Of a stretch of 64,000 bases of DNA, positions 34,460 through 43,059 are shown in pieces. Origin of the DNA: Saccharina japonica (taxonomy: Eukaryota; Sar; Phaeophyceae; Laminariales; Laminariaceae). Made by a program: the position numbers and the translations under genes. Position 1 is the first letter of the stretch; each line of letters starts with the position of its first letter. Under the pieces are notes generated by a model that saw nothing but the letters and a program-made list of their open reading frames with translations, did not search any database and had not been told where the DNA came from. Location: the NCBI GenBank assembly GCA_008828725.1, contig MEHQ01002643.1, positions 213,577 through 277,576 on the forward strand, given 5' to 3'.

Positions 34460-37400
34460 CCATTGTACAGAAACTGCAACACTTTCTATATATACGAGCC
34501 TTGCCTCGATCATAAATGTCGATTGATTGGTGGTCATTTTGCCACTTTGGCTGTCGGCTGTTCGACTTCAACTGAGTGTGTATCAGCAAACACACATTTC
34601 CTACTACAGCAGTAGATCGATAGACGGCCATTTACAGGCAAAACCTAAGGATCGATTAGCCTGGGTTTATTATCAGTAGAGGGAACATCGAGCTGACAAG
34701 AACAATATATATACAGTAGTAGTGTATATGTTGCTAATATAACCCGCGCGGCAGAATATTTGGTATTTGTAACTGTCGTCAACTTGTGTGCGTTGGTGGA
34801 TGGTGGACGATAGTCCGGGACACGAACCCCCCATCTTGTTTTTGGAAAACGCCTTACTGTAGGTAGGTCTGGACAACCGTGACGGCGGACGTAACGAAAA
34901 AACACGAATTTGGCCCCTATTTTTCTTGTGCCGTCGTCAAAACTACTGTAGAAACACGCATTCGCTCGCAATAATTTCCAAGTTTAACAAATTAGAGACC
35001 CAGTGATAACCCACCGGGGACATGAGCTGTTAGAGGTGCAGTGAGTATCGATGTACAAACATTATTCTTGAATTGTTGATTGTCTTTAATGGGTTCATGG
35101 TCTCTTTTTGTTTGTGATTTTGACGTCACCTGTTCGAGCCGAGGTCCATGTAGGTAACGGAGGGAGACAGGAGAGCAAACGTCAGCATCCAGATCGGTGT
35201 CTGGAGCAATAAAATCTGCACCACTGGTGGCAGCATATCCGCATTGTGCTGGATCAACACCTTGTAATTCCGATACACCTGCCGCCGAAGTGATACATCG
35301 ATTCCGATTGGTTGATTCCGATTAGTTGATGCCGATTGGTCGACTCCGATGGGTTGATTCCGATTGGTCGATTCCAAGGGGTCGATTCCGATGGGTTGAT
35401 TCCGATTGGTCGATTCCGATGGGTTGATTCCGATTGGTTGAGGAGTTCGGTCGACTAAGAATCGATCGTGCAAATCACCAAAAAAAAAACAATACCCTGG
35501 TCATTCATTGATTCATACGATGCCATAACAGTGTGGGTAACCAAGCTTTTTGTCGAAGCTGTACCCAGTCGCAACGCTCGTCCCCACCCTTAGCCCTGAC
35601 GCAAGTGACATACTCGTACTCGTACCAGTAACTGCAAAAATACTCTACGCCCTACAACCCGCCGCCCCCGCCCGCGCACCCGGAGCGCGCGCATGTCCCG
35701 GCGGGTAGACTCACCACCAAAAAACTACTTGCGACACGAGTGCCCTATGTTCCTATCCGACCCTCCGCTCCCAACCATTGCATGCTATTAATGGCACAAC
35801 TCGTAGCCGTGGATATCGTACGATGATAGAGTTTGATACGACACCGATAAGCAGGGAAAAAAAATCGATACAAACAGTTCCGAGAGTTTTTTTTAATTAT
35901 TTATTACACAATTCGAATGTTTTCGTTCAGTATCCGAGTGTCCGAGTACAAAGCATGGGCGATGTCTCACACATACACGATGCGGGGATGCGAGGGGATA
36001 GAGAGCAAACCGCGTCCGATACATACCAACGATGCACTACGGGTAAGAGTTGGATACTTCGGTACAGGGGTACCTAGTACCTCGAAAGTCTCGGTTGCGA
36101 CATCCGTTCGATATGTCGCCAACTTTGGCACGATTATCTCTCACACTTTAGCATGCCCCTGTGTGCTGGACTCACCCTGACGACCGCCGCACAGTAATAC
36201 AACCCCGCCCCCGTCCAGGTGATGACGCCCTGGAAGAAGCAGTTGGACACCAAAGACGGCCCTTTGTGATTCCAAAACCCAAAGGAGAGGACCACGCCAG
36301 CAAGGTTGATCACTCCGGCTATTCCCGTGACGCAAACTGCCGAGCCGAGCGTTGCGTTCGAACGTTTCGCCAAGCATGCCGTCAACCGTTTTTCGCCAAG
36401 CGTTTCGTCGAGCGTTTCGTCGAGCGTTTCGCCGAGCGTTTCGTTTCGTCAAACGTTTTGCCAAGAGTGTTTCAAGAGCCAAGAGGGGATGGCCGTTGGG
36501 CGAGCGGTGGGTGGGTGTGGGGAGGGAGTTGGGTAAGTGGAAGAGGTCGGAATGCACACCCTACCCGCCCGTTACCCTCACGTTGTTGTCGACACGATTG
36601 TTATTGTTGCGGTTGTTGTGTACTACTCGTACACGTCTACAGTAGAGACTACTATTTACTAGGGTAGAGGTATACCGTAGAGACTAGAGCACTAACAAGT
36701 ACAGTACGAGGGTCCACAGCAGCAAGGTCTACCAAGTACAGTAGCAGGGTCCACAGCAGGATCTACCAAGCACAGTAGGGTCGACAGCAGCAATGTCTAG
36801 AGTAGGAGCTACGAAGCCAAGGGCAGTAAGGCAGTAAGGAGAGTAAGGATTTCCAGTTATTAATGGCAAGGCCTTTAAATAGGGTGTGACACCAACAGCA
36901 ACAGTAGGGCCAACAGTAGGGCCAACGGTACGGTCAACAGTACGTGCGCTATGTTACCTAGAGGGACGTTCTTGACGACATATGGAGGCCATGTCCTGCG
37001 CCACATCAAGTGAGACACAGCCACCACCACCAGCGCCTGCACACGGCCAAGCAGGCGAAAATAAGGGAAACAGACAAGCAGGCAACAAAGCGGAACGTAT
37101 AACATACAGAAGCAGGAACATTTAGTCGTGAATCAGTAGCCAGTGGCCGTCCGTCATCGTGATAGCCAGTCGTTAATGGTTAGTCGCACTACTGATATAG
37201 TGTCATAGCCAAGCCCCCGGGGCTCACGTACAAGGCAGACAGAAAAAAACTTCGTAACAAGAAAAAAATGTTCGAAAGGCCGCGCCAAGCTCTGACATCA
37301 AGACATCCTATACTGCACATGTAAGGTCGAGACTTGAAAGTGGTACGTAATACTATTCGATTACACAACTGAAGAACGAATTGCTCAATTTTAACCTCTG

Positions 37401-38351
37401 TAGAAGTATTAATACCACTGCTGTTTATCACCCTGTTTATCACGCCCTGCACCCCCGTTTCGGAAACAACCTACTACGACTGTACTAAAACGGTACCAAA
37501 TTTTGTTAGTAAAAACAGTGAAGCATATTGGTGCTTGTACGGTAGTATGTACATAGAAATATTACGTATGGAAGTACTATTAATATAATAGTCGCCTTGT
37601 CTTCGCAGTGGTAAAAGCTGTCGTTGTTTTCTTTTCTGTCAGTGCTATGAGTGCTGCCGGCAAGTGCTGTCATACCAGTTGTCAGCAAGGCCAGACGGAG
37701 GCCGTAACACACTCCCGCCCTCTCTCACCAGCACGCTTGACTCCATCGTTTGTCGTGTTCGATAAATGATGCCGTACCGTAGCCGTTTCGCGAGGTAGCG
37801 TAGGACCGCACTACAGCAGCTACAGTTGGCAAAAATCGATGAAAATCGACGAGTAGTGGGGGGTGCTCAACCCTCTTTGCGACTAAATCGAAGGCAAGCG
37901 AAGGCAAGCATCAAAGCACGAAGGCATGCATGTACCAGGGGGGGGGGAGAAGGGTAGGCACCGGTGACAACGGACAATGCCTTCTTCAGCAGATTACCGA
38001 GGGGAAGCCTTCCTTCTGCGGCCTGAGCCCAAACGTGAAGGTGCTGAACACAGTAACACCTACTGGTACTGCCTCTGCTGCGGCACGAGTAGACGTCATT
38101 GTTCGTACACTGAGACCCAACAGGGAAAATCTCGCCTACTAGCTACACAATAGCATATGATAATATAAGCAAAGGCCGATACAGCAAGCTGTGCAGACAG
38201 ATAGGCAGGCAGACACTAATAATCGTACTACAGTAGTTACTAACGGAAGGTAACTACGCCATACGAGGTATTGAAGGACTGCACGTACCTCAACTATCTT
38301 TGAGCTCTCCGAGCAATACCACGTCAAGACCAAAATACCCGGGCACACCAT
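27714..38351 (-). CDS. 7TM receptor fused to an RGS domain (spliced)
   Basis: Exons, 5' to 3': 38351-38289 (tentative), 37036-36958, 36336-36176, 35278-35130, 31925-31817, 31167-30908, 30155-30056, 29081-28930, 27858-27714. All junctions keep phase (0, 1, 0, 2, 0, 2, 0, 2) and the frame is open throughout, about 400 codons in all. The first part has seven hydrophobic segments. A Cys at the start of TM3 (SNCFFQG) and one before TM5 (NRCEGN) match the disulfide of most GPCRs. The RGS box begins near KVEDLWVPFRKIACEK, just after TM7, and ends FQASPAYEILL. Plant RGS1 has the same design: a membrane receptor whose tail accelerates GTP hydrolysis by G-alpha. Here the usual catalytic Asn is Asp (RVDISDACRE). 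The true first exon and the 3' end are not settled. Confidence 0.85.
27890..28125. repeat. intronic degenerate 12-bp repeat (CAAATGCCAATG type)
   Basis: Repeated AAATGTC, AATGCCAA and CCATG elements fill the intron end next to the last detected RGS exon. A second block of about 45-50-bp units (GTGGTGCCAGCCGTAGTGGT) lies at 28290-28415. Confidence 0.6.
28268..28285. repeat. interstitial telomere-type repeat
   Basis: AGGGTTAGGGTTAGGGTA inside the intron between RGS exons 2 and 3. Confidence 0.8.
28930..29081 (-). CDS. 7TM-RGS exon: RGS box, part 2
   Basis: Acceptor GATTGTGACAG|GCT, donor GTTACCAG|GTGGGT, phase 0 in and 2 out. Contains ERQAKTMIIIDTYVVDSAPC and RVDISDACREKILASD, the central RGS helices. 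In active RGS proteins the turn here carries Asn; this one has Asp. Confidence 0.9.
29115..30050. other. intron of the 7TM-RGS gene
   Basis: Contains a C-run (29367-29384), a G-run (29586-29600) and AATCAACC-type repeats (29725-29800); no coding signal. Confidence 0.5.
30056..30155 (-). CDS. 7TM-RGS exon: RGS box, part 1
   Basis: Acceptor TTTTTTATTCAACAG|GG, phase 2 in and 0 out. Encodes ASLSDQLKVEDLWVPFRKIA and CEKMPAALPDFFK, matching the first helices of RGS boxes. The donor appears to be GC, not GT (TTCAAG|GCGAGT); otherwise it fits the consensus of the rare GC-AG introns. Confidence 0.82.
30184..30230. repeat. GGCA/GACA microsatellite near the RGS exon 1 acceptor
   Basis: Plus strand ATAGGCAGGCAGGCAGGTAG, then ACGGACAGACAGGCAGGCG. 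On the coding strand this is CTGCCTGC-rich, about 30 nt upstream of the acceptor at 30155. Confidence 0.75.
30465..30866. repeat. four-unit tandem repeat, about 90 bp, intronic
   Basis: Units carry ATGTCACGGTTCCGCCGC, TAGGGTTCTRTCCCC and CTTCCATGTAT, starting near 30515, 30600, 30693 and 30783. The array ends about 40 bp beyond the donor of the TM6-TM7 exon. Confidence 0.8.
30908..31167 (-). CDS. 7TM-RGS exon: TM6 and TM7
   Basis: Acceptor TTTGACTAG|ATG, donor ATCCTCAG|GTACAC, phase 0 in and 2 out. Encodes MNEYRV, TM6 (MLSLGFLLFTVVLI), an extracellular loop, TM7 (VRSALLFWPVIFTPLV) and a short cytoplasmic link to the RGS box. Confidence 0.88.
31240..31336. other. assembly gap (97 N)
   Basis: Flanked by GGGGGAGGGAGG on the left and a G-run on the right. 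It lies within the intron between the TM5 and TM6-TM7 exons, so coding sequence is not affected. Confidence 0.99.
31817..31925 (-). CDS. 7TM-RGS exon: TM5
   Basis: Acceptor CTCTTTGCAG|GTGC, donor CAAACAG|GTGACG, phase 2 in and 0 out. It starts with the loop Cys (CEGNARF), then TM5 (VLLAAFNYAGALLVGATYLL) and a basic end (WRMKNARKQ). The acceptor's pyrimidine tract is a (TTTGCTC)n microsatellite. Confidence 0.88.
31928..31968. repeat. (AAAGAGC)n microsatellite at the TM5 exon acceptor
   Basis: Five to six units; on the coding strand they read CTCTTTG and form the pyrimidine tract of the acceptor at 31925. Confidence 0.9.
31980..35120. other. long intron (about 3.2 kb) of the 7TM-RGS gene
   Basis: Separates the TM4 and TM5 exons. 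It holds an 11-bp repeat (TATGTATTACT) at 33005-33050 and 33335-33366, GC-rich inverted repeats at 32770-32870, and the trinucleotide array at 34345-34461. No coding exon seen. Confidence 0.55.
34345..34461. repeat. (CAT/CAC)n trinucleotide array
   Basis: CACCATCACCATCACTATCA grading into pure (ATC)n, with one GTT interruption near 34417. Confidence 0.9.
35130..35278 (-). CDS. 7TM-RGS exon: second cytoplasmic loop and TM4
   Basis: Acceptor TTCGGCGGCAG|GTG, donor TCGAACAG|GTGACG, phase 0 in and 2 out. Encodes VYRNYKVLIQHNADMLPP, then TM4 (VVQILLLQTPIWMLTFALL) and the start of the second extracellular loop. A 15-bp minisatellite abuts the acceptor. Confidence 0.88.
35298..35440. repeat. 15-bp minisatellite next to the TM4 exon acceptor
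   Basis: About nine units of GATTCCGATTGGTTG/C, with variants (GATGGG, AAGGGG). It lies 20 bp upstream of the acceptor at 35278. Confidence 0.9.
36176..36336 (-). CDS. 7TM-RGS exon: TM2 and TM3
   Basis: Acceptor CTCGGCTCGGCAG|TTTGC, donor GTCAGG|GTGAGT, phase 1 in and 0 out. Encodes TM2 (GVINLAGVVLSFGFW), a loop (NHKGPS), the conserved Cys (SNCFFQG) and TM3 (VITWTGAGLYYCAAVVR). Confidence 0.85.
36372..36465. repeat. 12-bp repeat upstream of the TM2-TM3 exon
   Basis: Repeated GAGCGTTTCGTC with variants (GCCAAGCGTTTC, TCAAACGTTTTG), ending about 35 bp before the exon at 36336. Confidence 0.8.
36688..36812. repeat. degenerate tandem repeat, about 40 bp, intronic
   Basis: Three units carrying AGTACAGTA..AGGGTCCACAGCAG and TCTACCAAG. 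Confidence 0.65.
36958..37036 (-). CDS. 7TM-RGS exon: end of TM1 and first cytoplasmic loop
   Basis: Acceptor GGCCGTGTGCAG|GCG, donor CCTCTAG|GTAACA, phase 0 in and 1 out. Encodes ALVVVAVSHLMWRRTWPPYV and VKNVPL: a hydrophobic end followed by a basic, Pro-containing loop. Confidence 0.75.
38289..38351 (-). CDS. 7TM-RGS gene, tentative first exon
   Basis: From ATG 38351 to a strong donor (GTTGAG|GTACGT), ending in phase 0 as the next exon requires. It encodes MVCPGILVLTWYC and SSKIVE. An in-frame stop lies a few codons upstream, so the ATG could be the start. An acceptor (TATAGCAG) between them leaves open that this is an internal exon. Confidence 0.35.
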
Positions 38352-38359
38352 GACATGGG

Positions 38360-40110
38360 TGACGTACTGCTATAATACTAGTCTGGTCAGCAAACTTCCA
38401 GCCAAGGCCGGCTAAAAGTCAATTCAGCTTAAAAAAACAAAACAGCGAGACCCTTTGGAGTGTTGGAATGGGTGTATGATACCATCAATACCATCATCAA
38501 CGATACCGAGACATACCAGGTGCGTACGGACACCCAGTCTATGATGAGTACACATCATAAAATAAAGTGAAAGTAAGCCGACAAGACAACACTTGCGTAG
38601 GACAGACAGGCTGCCGTGTCCGAATTCAGCACTAAATTCGGGAGATGTTATACTGAAGTTTGGGTGTGGAAGACACCCCTTCGTTCTCGGATAATAAATG
38701 CAGCCTACAGAATAGTAGCCTAGGCTGTCTTTCAAGTTGCATATGGCAGCATGTGCTTTCTCAAATGATAACTCCAGCCAGGGCCTGTATTGCATCTCTG
38801 TTTCTCAGCACAAACAGCAACAATATGACAGAGACCCAGATCTATCGACCAAACACAATGTATGGTCTGGCCTAGCCTGGTCCTGTCTGGTCCTGTCTAC
38901 TGTCTATAGTGTCAGCGCGCAGCATGCGTTAAATGTGTTAATTATTCTCCTAGTGTCATGCTGTACCCATGCCATACAGCTCCTCGCATTGCAGTCCAGG
39001 CCTTCAAGTTACCATCCCCGAACCAGAATCAGTCAGTGTGGGCGTGAGCGGCCGGTGCTTCAAGCGCTATTTTGTTGCGGTCCCGTTTCCCCTCTAACCC
39101 TATCGGTTGACGATAAATGTCCACTACAAACGATTTTCTTTCCCCGTTACTACCGCTGTACAAATATGCGATACGAGATCGCGGTTTGACCCCTTTACTG
39201 ACCGCCCTTTTTAACCCTAACCCTAAGTAAAATAAGGCAATTAAGGCAATAAGGAAAAAAACAAAAGCCTTCACGCCCCCCATAAGGCCGGCGTCTTATT
39301 ATTAATATGACTGTAGAATAATAGCTTGTTGCTCAACACGCTTAACCCCACATATTTGCGGTGTGTTCGATCGAACCCCTGATATGTTGCATCACCACAC
39401 CAGCCGGGACAGGCTTGACTCTATTAATAGGAGTTACAGGGGTGCTTGGGAATCACTATACATACAACAAGACAAATCGGCGTCGAATTCGGCTTTCTGA
39501 CTAAGAAAGTTCAGAACCACCATACACCAAAGCAGTGGTACTGTACTGCACGGCACAAAATAAGGTTCCAACGTCAACATATGAAAATAGCCGTACTGTA
39601 CAATATAAGATTGCAACGACAACACACTGAAACAATGATACTCAGATCACACACCACATGGATGCCGGCTCTCGGCTTGGTGGGTTTTGGTCGCGGTTGT
39701 GGTTTGTAGGCAAGACACCCGTCGCCTCAGATCGTCTTTGAACAGGCCTAGCTAGCTAGCTATTAAGCTATTAAGGGTGTTTAATGTGTGTCTCCGGTCT
39801 TTCCTTTGTTCTAAGCACCGACCTCTAGCCACACACCTCTATTGTAGTTCATTGACCCGCGGGCGGAATCTCCCTTACGTGACACGGGTGACTTCGGGAA
39901 AAGGCTAAGGTTACGCGTAAGCGGAAGCTTACTCATGTACACCGAACGGATTCACGTTGTTGCGCGTTTAGTTTTTTTGACGCAGAAAACACAAAACTCC
40001 CCTCGTTTTGCCAAAGCCAATACTGTAACGAACAATGTATGACACCTACCGTAGTGTACCAGGTACAGTGTAGTGTAGTGTACTGTAGTGTAAACCGTCA
40101 ACACATCGGG
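38360..40110. other. non-coding; upstream flank of the 7TM-RGS gene
   Basis: The promoter may lie here but no element can be assigned. It contains a telomere-type stretch at 39211-39226 (TTAACCCTAACCCTAA). No convincing coding exon. Confidence 0.4.
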
Positions 40111-40117
40111 CCTATCA

Positions 40118-40281
40118 GATATATCAGATCCTTACTTCATGATCTAGATCATTGAGGGCAGATTTTCTCCTGGTGTGTATGATCTGTATGATCTGTATGA
40201 TCTAGCTCATGTTGCTGGGTGGGAGCCACATAGTCTACATGCGGTACAGTACTGTAGCACATGTTTCCGTGGTTGACTCTG
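40118..40281. repeat. dispersed repeat, copy 1
   Basis: Homologous to 58022-58181: CAGATC, TGATCTAGATC, GGGCAGAT, a block of more than 30 bp starting TATGATCTAGCTCATGTTGC, CATG.TCTAC, ATAGCACATGT. Confidence 0.85.
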
Positions 40282-40373
40282 TAATATACAGTACTGTAGC
40301 ACAACACTTCATAATGGAAGGTTAGGATCTACAGTAGCTTATCTAGATTATCCAGATTATCTAGATTATGTAG

Positions 40374-40409
40374 AGCAGTAGCAGTAGCAGTAGCAGTAGC
40401 AGTAGCAGA
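40374..40409. repeat. (GCAGTA)n microsatellite
   Basis: About six units of GCAGTA. Confidence 0.9.
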
Positions 40410-40587
40410 TTATCGAGTTCGTGATATGTTTCCGATATGTGGCACCTTGACAAAAAAATAGCGAGCACAGGGGAAAATAAGTCCAGAGCAGTAGTAAAGG
40501 CTAAACTCGTATCGCTAACAACGTCGAAAAAAGGGGACGGGGCCTAACCCTTAGGGGGGGAACGCCCAGCGGCCGTAATGCATACCT

Positions 40588-40602
40588 AGGGTTAGGGTTA
40601 GG
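40588..40602. repeat. interstitial telomere-type repeat
   Basis: AGGGTTAGGGTTAGG. Confidence 0.75.
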
Positions 40603-40977
40603 CACTACCCCCCGAAACTGTATTAGTAAATACATTCAAGCAAGGCAGTACACTAAGGAAACAGTACATGGATTACGATTACAGGAGTACTACTGATAAT
40701 AGCACTGCTGCACCATGTATAGTGACGCATGCATGTTTTATGGGCTAGGATACAATGTGCACTATTAACAGTAGAAACGGTGTCCCCACTACTGTATACC
40801 GGCACTTAATGACTTCATTAATTGTCGCTCGTAGCATCAATTCCTAGAGATTTAGAGGCACAGGCGCACTGGGGTGGCTTGCGAGGAGTATCCTCAATCC
40901 CTACTTATGGGTCAACACCGACACGCAATATCAGATGATCATACTGACCCTCTCGCGGTGACAAGACAGTTTAGATA

Positions 40978-41335
40978 AATGAGGCGGTATCAAATAGGGG
41001 ATAGGACCTGGTACCCACACAGAACGTTGACGGTGAGACATGACCAGTCTGGCCCTCACGAGGGGACAGGACAAGAGTATAACGAGGCCGTATCAACATA
41101 CCAGGTATATAGGGGACATGACCTGGTATCACACCTACAGAGATCAACGAAATACATAATCAGTTTAACCCTCCCGAGGTGGCAGGACTACAGTACAGTA
41201 TACTAAAATAGTATAGTGAGGCGGTATCAACTAGGGGATGGGGCATAGGACCTGTTACCTTCGCAGACGGTCCATGAGAGATATGATCAGCCTGGCCCTA
41301 CCTGGGGTACAGGACAGGAGGAAAAGGAGGAGGTA
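40978..41335. repeat. three-unit tandem repeat, about 110-130 bp
   Basis: Units start at GAGGCGGTATCAA...GGGGA (40981, about 41085, 41219). They share GACCTGGTA, TGAGA.ATGA and CCTCACGAGG or similar, then ACAGGAC. Confidence 0.8.
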
Positions 41336-41599
41336 TAAACTACCCGCATGGGCCGAAAACTTGACAACAGTTTTTTTTCTGCCGTCTACACTTTCTGGTC
41401 TGCGGTGTTGCTCGCATTATTTTACTCTATCCCCGGTGTTGCTCGCATTATTTCACTGTATGCCGCTATTGTTAGGGCTGGATACTGGCGCGGGATACAC
41501 TGTACTGGCAGTATACGTACACTGTCTTGAAACATACAGAAACTACGTACATCGCACACAACGCCATCCGATACGTACAACAAAAAACAACACAAGCGA

Positions 41600-42830
41600 A
41601 TAAACGAGTAAACGAGAAACGGAGGAGAGAGGGGCAGACGAGGGCTTTGCGCATGCTGGATGAGTTGTTGCTTCGCGATACCAGTCCACACACACATCCC
41701 GCCCGGGTTGTGATGGGAAGTGAAGCGAACCAATGCGAACAAAACCACGTGCGCCGACGGGCCCCCCTCACCAGCCGGTGGGGGGGGCAATGGCTCGCGC
41801 TTCGTCACCAGCAGTATACTGAGGTAATCCAGTATACTGGCTGGTGGTTCCTGTAGCATATGTTGCACTGGCTGCGCCAGCCGGTACCCAGCTAGCTACA
41901 GTCCACTATCCTGATGTATTGCCTCAACCTTGACGGCGGACGACTGAAACAAATACTACTCTAAGTTGGCTGGGAACTGCATCAGTATATACTGGCAGTA
42001 TCCTTATACCAACTGAGAGCACCAGGAGATTGCACAGCAGTACATTGAAGTCTAGAGAAAATTACGTAGGTCCACAAAACGCCATCTCCTACAGCGGACA
42101 GCCTCACGAACGAAGAAACGAGTACACCAGTAAACGAGAGAGCGAGGAGAGAGGAAGACATCGACGACTCCTTGTCTTCCACTACCAAACCAGACCTGTG
42201 TACGTATTTGTCCCACATTGTGACGGGAAGTGAAACGAAAATGCTCCCAAAAACACGCCTCCGACAGGGCCTCTTCACGAGCTCGGGGGGGAAGCGATGA
42301 CTCGCGGCTTCGCCTTTAGCCCCTTAAGAACTGGTCCCACGTATTTGGGGGCAAACTACTTGGAATTAGGGTGGGACATTTTTTTCAGTTCTGAATGGGT
42401 TAAGGCCAGGGAAGCCAGTACACTGCCTGGGGATTCTCACATAATACATTGCACTGCCTGCATCAGCCAGTACCCAGCCCTAACAGCAAAAAGTACGTGC
42501 TCTCTATTCATCCATCCACCGCTCTTGACACAACAACAACAACAACAACAACAACAACAGTACCCCCGGTACACATTTCTGTTTTATTTTTTTGCCCCCG
42601 ATTGTCATGGCAAGTTCAGCGAAAATGTCAATAATCGTGTTTGAACTCCGGCGAGGCCTCTCCACCAGTCAGGGTTTGGTATGGTCAGGGAGGGGGAGGG
42701 GGAGGGGGAGGCTTCAACACGAGCAGCGGCTTGGCCGTGACATAGTATACCTGGTAGTACAGCATACCAAGGTAATCCAGTATACTGGCTGCTGTTTTCT
42801 ACAGCATACCCGTTGGGTGATACTGGCGCT
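41600..42830. repeat. dispersed composite repeat with CCAGTATACTGG palindromes
   Basis: Two clear copies (41600-41860 and 42100-42300) and a weaker one (42590-42800). Each has a GAGGAGAGAGG start, TGTGA.GGGAAGTGAA.CGAA, GCC.CCTC.CCAG and a G-run, then AGTATACTGGC palindromes. A reverse-oriented relative lies at 50930-51760. Confidence 0.65.
42530..42561. repeat. (CAA)n microsatellite
   Basis: About ten units of CAA. Confidence 0.95.
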
Positions 42831-43059
42831 TGCGTCGGTGCGTCCTATATAGGATGTGACATGCTATTGACATAATGACATAACCACCGTGCCTCTTTTT
42901 AGACGAGGGGATCCTCTCCGATCTCCTCCACAGAATAGCAGAGGTTACACAGGCAGCAGTACGGCAACACTGCTGGAAAAACAAAACACGTAAAAAGTGC
43001 ACGGCTTCAATATCCCTGCCGTACACACAGACTTCATTATCATAAAAGGGCATAAAACA

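Noticed and set aside
39211..39226. True chromosome end
   Set aside because: Only two to three telomere units with ordinary sequence on both sides; an internal tract.
39029..39283. Minus-strand ORF with a signal-anchor-like start (MGGVKAFVFFLIALIALFYL)
   Set aside because: Its hydrophobic head overlaps a telomere-type repeat and A/T-rich DNA; no splice link to the 7TM-RGS gene.
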